The notes beneath the pieces are model-generated. The model was given only the letters and a program-made list of their open reading frames with translations. It had not been told where the DNA came from and did not search any database. From NCBI GenBank assembly GCA_001797845.1, contig MGQN01000027.1, positions 68,650-86,491 of the forward strand: a stretch of DNA of 17,842 bases. The letters are read 5' to 3'. This document shows positions 6,126 to 14,279 of this stretch, piece by piece; positions within the stretch are counted from its first letter, which is position 1, and each line of letters starts with the position of its first letter. Source of the stretch: Deltaproteobacteria bacterium RBG_16_44_11. Its GTDB lineage: Bacteria > Desulfobacterota > Syntrophia > Syntrophales > Smithellaceae. A program made the position numbers and the translations under genes.

Positions 6126-7391
6126 ATGGAAAATGTAGTCATTCTAAGTTGTGTGCGCACGCCCATCGGCGCCTACGGCGGTTCTTTGAAAGATATTCCC
6201 GTATATAAATTAGGCGCTATTGTTTTGCAGGAACTGGTTAAACGGGTAAAAGTCGATCCGGCGCAGGTTGAAGATGTGATTATGGGAACAGCATATCAAA
6301 ACGGCGAATGCGCCAACGGCGCGCGCATGGCGGTTCTGGAAGCCGGCTGGCCGGATACTGTTCCGGGGATTGTTCTTGACCGCCGCTGTTGCTCCGGCAT
6401 AGATGCTATTTTTTTCGGAGCCATGAAAATCCAAACGGGAAACGCGGATATTATTATTGCCGGCGGTATGGACTCGATGAGCCAGGCCGAACTATATATT
6501 CCCGGTGATATCAGGTGGGGTCTCGGCGGCAAGAGCCATGAAAAATACGGCTTCATGCCGAAAGGACACGGGGCTCTCGCCATGTGGGGAATTCCTTTCT
6601 ATGATCGTATCCAGCGTGCGCGCGTCATGTCGCAACCTATTGCCCGTTACGGCGAACTCAGTTCCATGATGACCTGGGCCGAGGCCGCGGCCAAAAAAGA
6701 AAAAATAACCCGGGAGGAAGCGGATAATTGGGCATTTCGGAGCCATCAAAAGGCGATTGCGGCGCAGGATGCCGGCAAATTTGCCGAAGAGATCGTCCCT
6801 GTGCCCCTCGGAAAAGGTAAAACAGGCGAACCCGTTTTTTTCAGCGTCGATGAGGGTCCGCGCAGAGAAACAACTCTGGAAAAACTAGCCAAGCTAAAGC
6901 CTGTCTATGCCGATGGTGTTTGCACCGCGGGAAATTCTTCCTCGGAAAATGACGGCGCGTCGGTCGTAATGCTTGCCTCCGAAAAAAAAGCGAAAGAGCT
7001 GGGAGTTAAACCCCTCGCTTATTTCCGTTCTTGTGCGATTGCCGCAACTGACCCAACTTTGACCTACCCGGCCGTACCTGCATCCGTTCAAAAAGCATTG
7101 CAAAAAATAAAAATTACCATCGATCAGGTAGGACTTATCGAAATTCAGGAAGCTTTTGCCGTTCAGGCGCTGGCTGATGCCCGGCTTTCCGGAATCAAAG
7201 ACAAAGAAATGGACGAAAAAGTTAACGTTAATGGTTCCGGAATTTCATTGGGGCATCCTATCGGTGCTACCGGCGTAATGCGCTTAACAACGCTAATCAA
7301 CGAAATGACTCGAAGAAATACAAAATTTGGATTGGAAACCATATGCGGCGGCGGCGGTCAAGGCATCTGCATGATCGTGGAAAGAAAATAA
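6126..7391 (+). CDS. Thiolase (acetyl-CoA C-acetyltransferase family)
   Basis: Cleaves acetoacetyl-CoA (or a longer 3-ketoacyl-CoA) with CoA to give acetyl-CoA; last step of the pathway set out in this operon. The nucleophile is C88 in RRCCSG, the His is H377 in GHPIGATG and the second Cys is C407 in CGGGGQG. The conserved NEAF motif reads QEAF (341-344), an unusual Asn-to-Gln change at the residue that normally holds the catalytic water. At 421 residues it is slightly longer than the typical 390-400. I prefer the ATG at 6126, preceded by GAGAG at 6113-6117, over the in-frame TTG at 6111, because the protein then begins MENVVILSCVRTPIG as in other thiolases. Chain-length preference is not readable from sequence. 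Confidence 0.92.
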   Translation: MENVVILSCVRTPIGAYGGSLKDIPVYKLGAIVLQELVKRVKVDPAQVEDVIMGTAYQNGECANGARMAVLEAGWPDTVPGIVLDRRCCSGIDAIFFGAMKIQTGNADIIIAGGMDSMSQAELYIPGDIRWGLGGKSHEKYGFMPKGHGALAMWGIPFYDRIQRARVMSQPIARYGELSSMMTWAEAAAKKEKITREEADNWAFRSHQKAIAAQDAGKFAEEIVPVPLGKGKTGEPVFFSVDEGPRRETTLEKLAKLKPVYADGVCTAGNSSSENDGASVVMLASEKKAKELGVKPLAYFRSCAIAATDPTLTYPAVPASVQKALQKIKITIDQVGLIEIQEAFAVQALADARLSGIKDKEMDEKVNVNGSGISLGHPIGATGVMRLTTLINEMTRRNTKFGLETICGGGGQGICMIVERK

Positions 7392-7420
7392 TTTAAGAAA
7401 AAATTGGGAGGATTTTAAAT

Positions 7421-8578
7421 ATGGATTTCGCATTAACCGAAGAACAAAAAATACTTCAGGATATGGCAAAGAATTTTGCCGAAAATGAAATAAAGCCCCA
7501 TGTGGAAGAAGACGAAAAGAATCAGCATTGGCGCAAGGAAATATTCGATAAAATGGCAGAATTAGGTTTTTTCGGTTTCTGCATCGATGAGAAATACGGA
7601 GGAAACGGCATGGGATTTCTGGATGGAGCGCTGGTCATCGAGCAAATCTCCAAAGTTCATAGCTCTTGGCGTATGGCCTTTAACATGCAGTGTTGGGGAC
7701 CCTCTTTGACCATTCAAAAATTCGGCACGGAAGAACAGAAACAACATTACATTCCTAAATTTGTCAGCGGCGAATATATCGGCAGTTTCGCCATGACGGA
7801 GACGGACGTCGGCTCTGACGTGGCCGGCATGAAATGCCTAGCGGAAGATAAGGGAGATTACTATCTCCTCAATGGAAATAAGATGTGGATTACGAACGGC
7901 ACAGTTTCCAATCATGGATTATTATATGTAAAGACGAATAAGGACGCCGGAGCTAATGGGATCACCTGCTTTATCATGGATTACAGCCTGCCCGGCATTA
8001 CACGTAAAAAGATTCACGAAAAAGTAGGACTGCTCGCTTCCGATACGGCGGAAATTACTTTTGAAGACGTAAAAGTGCCGAAAAAACTTGTTCTGGGAAC
8101 TGTCAACAAAGGATTCCAAATGTGCATGACCCAACTCAATGCCACACGGCTCGGATGTGCGGCAGGCGCAGTGGGACTTTCCGGAGCTATCCTGGAAGCC
8201 TCCATTAAATACGCTAATGAAAGATCTCAGTTTGGACAAAAGATCGGCAAATTCCAGTTAATTCAACAGCAGATCGCGGAAATGAAAATGGGACATGCAG
8301 CAATGTCTGATCTTGTTTACAAAGCGGCCTGGCTTAAGGATAAAGGCCTTCCCAACGTGATGGAAACATCGATGTCCAAGCTTTTCGGAGCCAAAGAAGT
8401 AGTGCACGCGGCCAACGAATGCATGAAGTTATTCGGATCGTTCGGCTATTCCGATGAATATCCCTGCGGCAGATTTCTGCGCGATGCAAAGCAATTCGAA
8501 ACATTGGAAGGAACATCCAATATGCATACAATGATCGTGGCCAATGCCGCGCTCGGTTTCGCTGCCAACAGAGTATAG
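7421..8578 (+). CDS. Acyl-CoA dehydrogenase, probably non-decarboxylating glutaryl-CoA dehydrogenase type
   Basis: FAD-dependent acyl-CoA dehydrogenase with MTETDVGSD (125-133), MWITNG (155-160) and catalytic Glu E363 in LEGTSNMH. Aligned by eye with human glutaryl-CoA dehydrogenase, R84 in SSWRMAFNMQ falls on Arg94, the residue that holds the distal carboxylate of glutaryl-CoA and is absent from butyryl-CoA dehydrogenases. The Tyr before the catalytic Glu, normally YEGT, is L362, and the Glu87 position is S77. In the non-decarboxylating enzyme of Desulfococcus the key change is this Tyr to Val, so Leu suggests a glutaconyl-CoA-releasing enzyme. That fits the glutaconyl-CoA decarboxylase genes two genes further on. 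GGGAGGA at 7406-7412 supports the start. The electron acceptor is presumably ETF, which is not in the window. The family is certain; substrate and non-decarboxylation are inferred. Confidence 0.9.
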   Translation: MDFALTEEQKILQDMAKNFAENEIKPHVEEDEKNQHWRKEIFDKMAELGFFGFCIDEKYGGNGMGFLDGALVIEQISKVHSSWRMAFNMQCWGPSLTIQKFGTEEQKQHYIPKFVSGEYIGSFAMTETDVGSDVAGMKCLAEDKGDYYLLNGNKMWITNGTVSNHGLLYVKTNKDAGANGITCFIMDYSLPGITRKKIHEKVGLLASDTAEITFEDVKVPKKLVLGTVNKGFQMCMTQLNATRLGCAAGAVGLSGAILEASIKYANERSQFGQKIGKFQLIQQQIAEMKMGHAAMSDLVYKAAWLKDKGLPNVMETSMSKLFGAKEVVHAANECMKLFGSFGYSDEYPCGRFLRDAKQFETLEGTSNMHTMIVANAALGFAANRV

Positions 8579-8613
8579 GAGATTACAGCTTTTATTTACA
8601 CCGGTAAAATGAA

Positions 8614-9795
8614 ATGAATATACATGAATATCAGGCCAAAGAGATTTTAAAATCATTCGGCATACCAGTGCCTAATGGTTGTATGGTAAAATCGGTGCGG
8701 CAAGCCGAAAAAAGTGTAGAAAAATTCGGTTGTCTTTGCGTATTGAAAGCGCAGATTTATGCCGGCGGCCGAGGAAAAGCCGGCGGCATAAAGACTGTGC
8801 AAGACGCCGGACAAGCATGTGACGTGGCAAAAGAGCTCCTCAAAAAAAAATTGGTCACTATTCAAACGGGAACTCACGGCCTGGCGGTAAAGCGCATCCT
8901 CGTCGAAGAAACGATAGCTATTGAAAAAGAATTCTATCTTTCCATCACTCTCGACAGGCGAACATCCCGCTATTGTCTTATCGCCTCGGCCCAAGGAGGT
9001 ATTGATATCGAAGAGGTGGCGCGCACATCACCCGAAAAGATTCATACACTCTATATCGATCCTTTCATTGGAGTTCGTGACTATCACGCCCGCCGCATCG
9101 CTCTTTCCCTGGGATTAAAGGGAAGGCTGATTGAAGATTGCATCAAACTCGTTCAGAACTTGTATAAGCTTCTTTTGGAAAAGGATTGCTCGCTGGTTGA
9201 AATTAATCCTCTAGTTATCAGCAAAGACCAGAGACTTATCGCCATGGACTGCAAAATTAATTTTGACGATAACGCCCTCTTCCGGCATCCTGATTATGAA
9301 AAAATGATCGATGATTCGCAGTTGGATTCTCTGGAGATTCAAGCCAAAAAATATGACCTCGCCTATATAAAATTAAACGGAAACATAGGCTGCATGGTAA
9401 ACGGCGCGGGACTGGCCATGGCTACACTGGATGTTTTGAAAGAATACGGCGGCGAACCGGCCAACTTCCTCGATGTCGGCGGCGGAGCAAACCGCGAAAA
9501 AGTAGCCGAGGCTTTTAAGATTATTTTAAAAGATAAGAAGGTAAAAGGAATTTTCGTCAACATCTTTGGCGGCATTATGCACTGCGATATTATCGCGCAA
9601 GGCATTATCGACGCCACAAAGCAGATATCCTGCGAGCTTCCAATCGTCGTGAGAATGGATGGAAGCCGCCTTAGCGAAGGAAAGAGCTTACTTTCCCAAT
9701 CAGGATTGAATGTGGAAACGGTGGATACTCTTGCTGATGGCGTAGCCAAAATTGTACAGAGGATGGGTAAAAAACGCAAAGTCATCGCGAATTGA
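8614..9795 (+). CDS. sucC: Succinyl-CoA synthetase (ADP-forming) beta subunit
   Basis: Beta subunit of the ATP-grasp succinate-CoA ligase; with the next gene it interconverts succinyl-CoA + ADP + Pi and succinate + ATP + CoA. It begins with the family-typical MNIHEYQAKEIL and has GGRGKAGG (51-58), VEINPLVIS, a GGGAN loop and NIFGGIMHCD near the C-terminus. Its 393 residues are normal. An in-frame stop at 8605 makes 8614 the only sensible start, but no good ribosome binding site precedes it; the nearest GGAG is about 30 bases away next to the preceding stop. It follows the glutaryl-type dehydrogenase by 35 bases. In this setting it may conserve energy from succinyl-CoA produced by CoA transfer. 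Activity on other acids cannot be excluded. Confidence 0.93.
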   Translation: MNIHEYQAKEILKSFGIPVPNGCMVKSVRQAEKSVEKFGCLCVLKAQIYAGGRGKAGGIKTVQDAGQACDVAKELLKKKLVTIQTGTHGLAVKRILVEETIAIEKEFYLSITLDRRTSRYCLIASAQGGIDIEEVARTSPEKIHTLYIDPFIGVRDYHARRIALSLGLKGRLIEDCIKLVQNLYKLLLEKDCSLVEINPLVISKDQRLIAMDCKINFDDNALFRHPDYEKMIDDSQLDSLEIQAKKYDLAYIKLNGNIGCMVNGAGLAMATLDVLKEYGGEPANFLDVGGGANREKVAEAFKIILKDKKVKGIFVNIFGGIMHCDIIAQGIIDATKQISCELPIVVRMDGSRLSEGKSLLSQSGLNVETVDTLADGVAKIVQRMGKKRKVIAN

Positions 9796-9826
9796 GAAAA
9801 CACTTGAGGATCCGGCAAAGAAAAAA

Positions 9827-10714
9827 ATGGCCATTCTGATAAATAGAAATTCGAAAATAATTGTTCAAGGTATCACTGGGAAAAGCGGCCTTCTCCATGC
9901 GCGGCAATGCCGTGATTACGGGAGCCATATTGTCGGGGGTGTCACCCCGGGAAAAGGCGGCACCACCATCGATGGATTTCCCGTGTTCGATACTCTGAAT
10001 GAGGCCATCCTCACAACCCAAGCCACAGTTACGATGATTTTAGTTCCCGCTCCCTGGGCGGCCGACGCGATTCTAGAAGCGGCAGACGGCGGAATTAATC
10101 TTGCTGTTTGCATAACCGAAGGAATTCCCGTGCGCGATATGGTCGTAGTCAAAAAATATCTTCATCAAAACAAAATGCTCCTTGTTGGCCCGAATTGTCC
10201 AGGAGTAATCACGCCCGGTGAATGTGAAGTGGGAATTATGCCCGGCACTATACATAAAAAAGGAAATATCGGCGTTGTTTCCCGTAGCGGCACGCTTACC
10301 TATGAAGTTGTCAAACAACTCTCCGATGCCGGATTAGGCCAATCGACCTGCGTGGGAATCGGCGGAGATCCAATCATCGGTATGGACTTTATCGACGTGT
10401 TGAAACTTTTCAATGAAGACCCGGAAACCAAAGGAGTCTTCATCATCGGCGAAATAGGCGGTGACGCGGAAGAAACTGCTTCACAATGGATCAAAGAAAA
10501 CATGAAAAAACCAACGGCCGCTTATATTGCCGGGCTTACCGCCCCTGCCGGCAAACGCATGGGGCACGCCGGCGCCATTATAACGGGCGGAAAAGGACTG
10601 GCCGCGGATAAAATCAGGGTGCTTTCCGAATGCGGCGTTACCGTGGCAAGCAGTCCTACAAAAATAGCGCAAGCGATGATGCAGGCATTAAATAAACAAG
10701 ATTGCAATTCATAA
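9827..10714 (+). CDS. sucD: Succinyl-CoA synthetase (ADP-forming) alpha subunit
   Basis: CoA-binding alpha subunit. The N-terminal Rossmann domain has QGITGKSG (14-21) and GGVTPGKGG (37-45); GPNCPGVI is at 121-128; the phosphorylated histidine is H247 in MGHAGAIITGGKG. I place the start at the ATG at 9827 (MAILINRNSKII) because it matches the family's N-terminus; the upstream in-frame extension to 9752 overlaps sucC and looks non-homologous. The length of 295 residues fits the family (about 289). The candidate Shine-Dalgarno GAGGA (9806-9810) is 16 bases away, longer than usual. The stop is followed 15 bases later by the decarboxylase alpha gene, consistent with co-transcription. Confidence 0.93.
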   Translation: MAILINRNSKIIVQGITGKSGLLHARQCRDYGSHIVGGVTPGKGGTTIDGFPVFDTLNEAILTTQATVTMILVPAPWAADAILEAADGGINLAVCITEGIPVRDMVVVKKYLHQNKMLLVGPNCPGVITPGECEVGIMPGTIHKKGNIGVVSRSGTLTYEVVKQLSDAGLGQSTCVGIGGDPIIGMDFIDVLKLFNEDPETKGVFIIGEIGGDAEETASQWIKENMKKPTAAYIAGLTAPAGKRMGHAGAIITGGKGLAADKIRVLSECGVTVASSPTKIAQAMMQALNKQDCNS

Positions 10715-10729
10715 TATGTGGAGAAATCA

Positions 10730-12514
10730 ATGAAACCATATTTTGAAAAAATGGATCCTCTGGGAAAGGCGCTTTCGCCCAAACAGATGGAGGCCATGAA
10801 AGATAATATCACTCAGGCGGAAGCACTTATGAAGCAGATAGACGCTGAGCAGGAAAGAATTAAAAATTTCGGTGTTCCCCTGCTGACAATGCACGAACGC
10901 GGGGAAATGAGTGTTTGGGAGCGCATCGACTACTTGGTTGACCCGGGGACATTTTGCCCTCTGCACAGCATCTTCGATCCGGAAAACGAAGAATCGGGAA
11001 GCACCGGTGTTGTTGACGGTCTCGCGCGTATTAATGGTAGATGGTGTATCCTCATCGGATTCAATAACAAATGGATGGCCGGCGCCTGGATTGCCGGTCA
11101 AGCGGAAAATAATCTGCGCGTGACGGATATCGCCAAGATTCTCCATATTCCCCTTGTCTGGCTGGTAAACTGCTCCGGCGTAAAACTGCCCGAACAAGAA
11201 AAGGTTTACGCCAACCGCCGCGGTCAGGGAACATGCTTTTTCCGTCACGCGGAACTGGAACAAATGGGCATACCGGTCATCGCCGGAATCTACGGCACCA
11301 ATCCGGCCGGCGGCGGTTATCAGGCCATCAGCCCGACTATTCTGCTTGCCCATAAAAAAGCGAACATGGCCGTGGGCGGAGGCGGTATCGTGAGCGGTAT
11401 GTCCCCCAAAGGCTCTTTTGACGAAGCAGGAGCCGAAGAGATTATCAACGCGACCAGGCATTTCAAATCCGTCCCTCCGGGAAGCGTGAAAATTCATTAT
11501 GACGCCACGGGCTTTTTCAGCGCTGTATTCGATGAAGAAAAACAGGTGCTCGATGCGATTAAAGATTATATGGCTGATATGCCGGCGTATAATCCCAAAT
11601 TTTTCCGCGTAAGCGAGCCTGTCGAACCCAAATATGCGCCCGAAGAAATCGCCTCAATTATACCCATGAACAAAAAAAGAGTTTATGATTTCGAACAAGT
11701 TCTGGCGAGACTTGTGGACGGCTCCGAGCACATGGAATTTCGTCCGGGATTCGGCCCGGAGATGTACACGGGTTTGGTTAAAATCAACGGCTACCTGATT
11801 GGCGCCATCGGCAACCGTCAGGGCATTCTTCCCAACTATCCTGAATACACCAATGAATATATGGGCGTCGGTGGAAAGCTTTACCGCCAGGGGCTGATCA
11901 AGATGAGCGAATTTGTAACACTATGTTCGCGCGATAAAGTTCCAATAATCTGGTTTCAGGATACCACCGGAATCGATGTGGGAGATACCGCGGAAAAAGC
12001 GGAACTTCTGGGTTTGGGACAATCGCTGATTTATTCAATTGAAAATTCAGGCCTGCCCATGATGCTGGTCGTCTTGCGCAAGGGAACAGCCGCCGCTCAC
12101 TATGTTTTGGGAGGCCCCACCGCCAATAACAACAACGCCTTCTCACTGGGCACAGCCGCGACGGAGATTAATGTCATGCACGGCGAAACAGCGGCGGCGG
12201 CAAGTTATGCCCGCAGACTGGTCAAGGAAAAAGACGCGGGTAAACCGCTACAGCCTGTTATCGATAAAATGAATGAGATGGTTGGACATTATGATCGAAC
12301 TTCGGGGCCGCTTTATTGCGCTAAAAAAGGTTTTGTCGATGAAATTGTGCGTTTTCAGGCGATTCGGAAATATCTGGTGGCCTTTACCAATTGTGTTTAC
12401 CAGAATCCGCAAGCGATCTGTCCGAGGCATCATATGATCCTGCCGCGTATTATCCGTTCCGAAATCGTTAAAGGTCTGGAGAGGCCGCAAAATAAAGATG
12501 AACAAAAAGGTTAA
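10730..12514 (+). CDS. gcdA: Glutaconyl-CoA decarboxylase alpha subunit (carboxyltransferase)
   Basis: Transfers the carboxyl group from glutaconyl-CoA to protein-bound biotin, giving crotonyl-CoA. It strongly resembles GcdA of Acidaminococcus fermentans along its whole length and is about the same size (594 versus 587 residues), longer than propionyl/acetyl-CoA carboxyltransferases. Two carboxyltransferase halves are seen: the first with VNCSGVKLPEQEKVY (146-160), NPAGGGY (191-197) and GGGGIVSGM (217-225), the second with GGKLYRQGL, DTTGIDVGDTAEKAELLG and GTAAAHYVLGGP. There is no C-terminal biotin domain, as expected for GcdA. The start at 10730 is chosen over an in-frame GTG at 10718 because GGAG at 10720-10723 is then correctly spaced. 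It sits directly upstream of the membrane subunits. Physiological direction (decarboxylation or crotonyl-CoA carboxylation) is not shown by sequence. Confidence 0.93.
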   Translation: MKPYFEKMDPLGKALSPKQMEAMKDNITQAEALMKQIDAEQERIKNFGVPLLTMHERGEMSVWERIDYLVDPGTFCPLHSIFDPENEESGSTGVVDGLARINGRWCILIGFNNKWMAGAWIAGQAENNLRVTDIAKILHIPLVWLVNCSGVKLPEQEKVYANRRGQGTCFFRHAELEQMGIPVIAGIYGTNPAGGGYQAISPTILLAHKKANMAVGGGGIVSGMSPKGSFDEAGAEEIINATRHFKSVPPGSVKIHYDATGFFSAVFDEEKQVLDAIKDYMADMPAYNPKFFRVSEPVEPKYAPEEIASIIPMNKKRVYDFEQVLARLVDGSEHMEFRPGFGPEMYTGLVKINGYLIGAIGNRQGILPNYPEYTNEYMGVGGKLYRQGLIKMSEFVTLCSRDKVPIIWFQDTTGIDVGDTAEKAELLGLGQSLIYSIENSGLPMMLVVLRKGTAAAHYVLGGPTANNNNAFSLGTAATEINVMHGETAAAASYARRLVKEKDAGKPLQPVIDKMNEMVGHYDRTSGPLYCAKKGFVDEIVRFQAIRKYLVAFTNCVYQNPQAICPRHHMILPRIIRSEIVKGLERPQNKDEQKG

Positions 12515-12581
12515 CTACTAAGAGCAATTTAAGCGGTTATACCCTGCACAGATAAATATTTTATGAAAGAAGAAAAGAAAA

Positions 12582-12782
12582 ATGAACACAGCAGCATCAA
12601 TCGGTCCGGTTCAATTCGTGAGTCTGGCATACTTTATATGCATCGTCATTTCTCTTGGCGTTGCCTGGATTATTCGCCTGCTTTTTAGCGGCATCAAATT
12701 ACAGAGAAATATATTTTCCGTCAAAGCAATTGCCGTAAAAGTTAACGAGAAAAAGAACCTATTACAGCAAAAGGAAAGATGA
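12582..12782 (+). CDS. Small one-helix membrane subunit of the decarboxylase (OadG/GcdD-like)
   Basis: A 66-residue protein with one hydrophobic segment at about 10-35 (FVSLAYFICIVISLGVAWII) and a basic, hydrophilic C-terminal tail. This is the layout of the gamma/delta subunits of Na+-pumping decarboxylases, which bridge the carboxyltransferase and the membrane pump. Position supports it: it starts 67 bases after gcdA and its stop overlaps the beta-subunit start (ATGA at 12779-12782), implying coupled translation. It is shorter than the delta subunit of Acidaminococcus (about 107). Sequence similarity alone is too weak to be decisive, so the role rests mainly on topology and context. Confidence 0.65.
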   Translation: MNTAASIGPVQFVSLAYFICIVISLGVAWIIRLLFSGIKLQRNIFSVKAIAVKVNEKKNLLQQKER

Positions 12783-13987
12783 TGTCTCCAACCGATATCC
12801 TGAATTTATTTCAGGGCGTCGCGACAATGGTCACGGGCGACCCCATGATTGCTATCGGCAGGATTATCTTGATCGCCGTGGGCATAACTCTTGTTTTTCT
12901 TGGCGCCAAGGGAACACTGGAACCTTTGATTATGATTCCCATGGGCGTGGGCATGGCGTCCGTCAATGCCGCCGTTTTGTACCTTACGGCGACAACCACG
13001 GGAACGATATTTATTGATCCTATGGTCAGCGATCCCGCCAAATTGCTGGATGCGCTGCAGATCAATTTTCTTCAGCCTATCTACACGTTCACCTTCAGCA
13101 ATGGTCTTATCGCCTGCCTGCTATTCATGGGGATCGGTGTGATTACCGATGTCGGCTACATTATGATGGCGCCGTTTAGCAGTATGCTTATTGCCATTTT
13201 CGCCGAATTGGGGACAATCTTGACCTTTCCCATAGCTGTTTGGATGGGATTAACCTATAAAGAAGCGGCGGCAATCTCTGTTGTCGGCGGGGCCGACGGA
13301 CCGATGGTCCTTTTCACCTCTCTCATCCTCGCTAAAGACTTATTTGTTCCCATAACAATAGTCGCTTATCTTTATTTGAGTCTAACCTACGGTGGTTATC
13401 CTTACCTGATTAGACTGCTGGTGCCGAAACGTTTGCGAGGCATCAAAATGGATTTGAAAAATATTCCAAAGATTTCCAGAAGCGAGAAAATTACCTTCTC
13501 CATTATTACCTGCACTATTCTTTGCCTTCTTTTCCCGGTAGCAGCTCCTTTATTTATGTCTTTCTTTGTCGGCGTAATCATCAAGGAATCAAATGTGAAA
13601 CGTTTTGTGGAGTTCATCGAAGGCCCCGTCCTTTACGGCTCCACTTTCTTTTTGGGGCTTCTACTGGGTGTTCTTTGCGAAGCTTACACAATTCTCAATC
13701 CCAAGGTTTTGACGCTTCTGATACTGGGCATGATCGCCCTGCTGATATCAGGTATCGGCGGTATCATCGGCGGATACATTATGTATTTCTTGACCAGAGG
13801 TAAATTTAATCCGGCGATCGGCATTGCCGGTGTATCGTGCGTTCCCACAACGGCAAAAGTCGCGCAAAAAGAAATTCAAAAAGTAAACCGTAACGCCATC
13901 ATTTTGCCCTATGCTATGGGCCCGAATATTTCCGGGGTTATTACTACAGCAATCATTGCCGCTATTTTTGTGACGATACTGAGGTAA
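12779..13987 (+). CDS. gcdB: Na+-translocating glutaconyl-CoA decarboxylase beta subunit
   Basis: Multi-spanning inner-membrane protein of the OadB/GcdB/MmdB family. It decarboxylates carboxybiotin and exports Na+, turning decarboxylation energy into a sodium gradient. Hallmarks are the Asp-containing signature GGADGP (170-175, D173, corresponding to the essential Asp of OadB), D125 in VITDVGYIMM, and the C-terminal MGPNISGVI (380-388) with the conserved Asn. About nine to eleven hydrophobic segments span 402 residues, the family's normal size. Two tandem ATGs (12779, 12782) are possible starts, both overlapping the previous stop. A 59-aa two-helix gene follows two bases after the stop. Ion specificity for Na+ is taken from the family. 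Confidence 0.92.
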   Translation: MMSPTDILNLFQGVATMVTGDPMIAIGRIILIAVGITLVFLGAKGTLEPLIMIPMGVGMASVNAAVLYLTATTTGTIFIDPMVSDPAKLLDALQINFLQPIYTFTFSNGLIACLLFMGIGVITDVGYIMMAPFSSMLIAIFAELGTILTFPIAVWMGLTYKEAAAISVVGGADGPMVLFTSLILAKDLFVPITIVAYLYLSLTYGGYPYLIRLLVPKRLRGIKMDLKNIPKISRSEKITFSIITCTILCLLFPVAAPLFMSFFVGVIIKESNVKRFVEFIEGPVLYGSTFFLGLLLGVLCEAYTILNPKVLTLLILGMIALLISGIGGIIGGYIMYFLTRGKFNPAIGIAGVSCVPTTAKVAQKEIQKVNRNAIILPYAMGPNISGVITTAIIAAIFVTILR

Positions 13988-13989
13988 AC

Positions 13990-14169
13990 ATGGGTTGGGA
14001 TAAGAGAATATATTGGGTTTTAGGAACTATTGTCGCGCTTGGCGGTGTTGCCGCTGTACGCCTTATTGCCCCGGAACTAATGGGATTAATGAACAAGGTC
14101 GTGCTGGTTTCTGGCTATCTGTTATCGCTTACGGGAATAATTATTATTGCCCGCGCCGCTAAGGTTTGA
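13990..14169 (+). CDS. 59-aa two-helix membrane protein, unknown function
   Basis: ATG at 13990 opens a 59-codon frame ending in TGA at 14167-14169. The product begins MGWDKRIYWVLGTI, has one hydrophobic helix at about 8-28 and another at about 37-56, a short turn containing APELMGLMNK, and a basic end (ARAAKV). GAGG at 13981-13984 is a properly spaced ribosome binding site lying inside the end of gcdB, and only two bases separate the genes, so translational coupling with the Na+ pump is likely. I do not recognise a family. It may be an extra small subunit or assembly factor of the decarboxylase. The alternating hydrophobic pattern, ribosome site and spacing support a real gene. Confidence 0.72.
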   Translation: MGWDKRIYWVLGTIVALGGVAAVRLIAPELMGLMNKVVLVSGYLLSLTGIIIIARAAKV

Positions 14170-14279
14170 AGCTATATTTAAGGGTTTAAAAAAAATGTTC
14201 ATGAAAATTTTAAGAATAAAAAACGAATTGAAAATATTTAGTCTTTGCATAAACATTATCGTCAACAAGGAGATTAAAA
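14170..14279. other. AT-rich spacer before the large acyl-CoA dehydrogenase
   Basis: This is the longest gap inside the operon (110 bases). It shows no clear terminator and no sigma-54 promoter. A weak TTGAAA with a poorly matching downstream box may be a secondary promoter but is not convincing. A strong AAGGAG at 14267-14272 precedes the next start. Confidence 0.4.

Noticed and set aside
9752..9826. N-terminal extension of SucD overlapping sucC
   Set aside because: The extra residues are not SucD-like; the family N-terminus begins at the ATG at 9827.
10718..10729. GTG start for gcdA
   Set aside because: The GGAG that would serve as ribosome site lies within this extension and is ideally placed for the ATG at 10730.
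10727..11497. Minus-strand open frame of 256 codons opposite gcdA
   Set aside because: The plus strand encodes a full-length, motif-rich carboxyltransferase; the antisense product is low-similarity, His/Phe-rich shadow sequence.
12525..12555. GG...GC near CGGTTATACCCTGCA as a sigma-54 promoter before the small subunit gene
   Set aside because: The GG-GC spacing is nine bases instead of the required ten and the boxes are otherwise poor.
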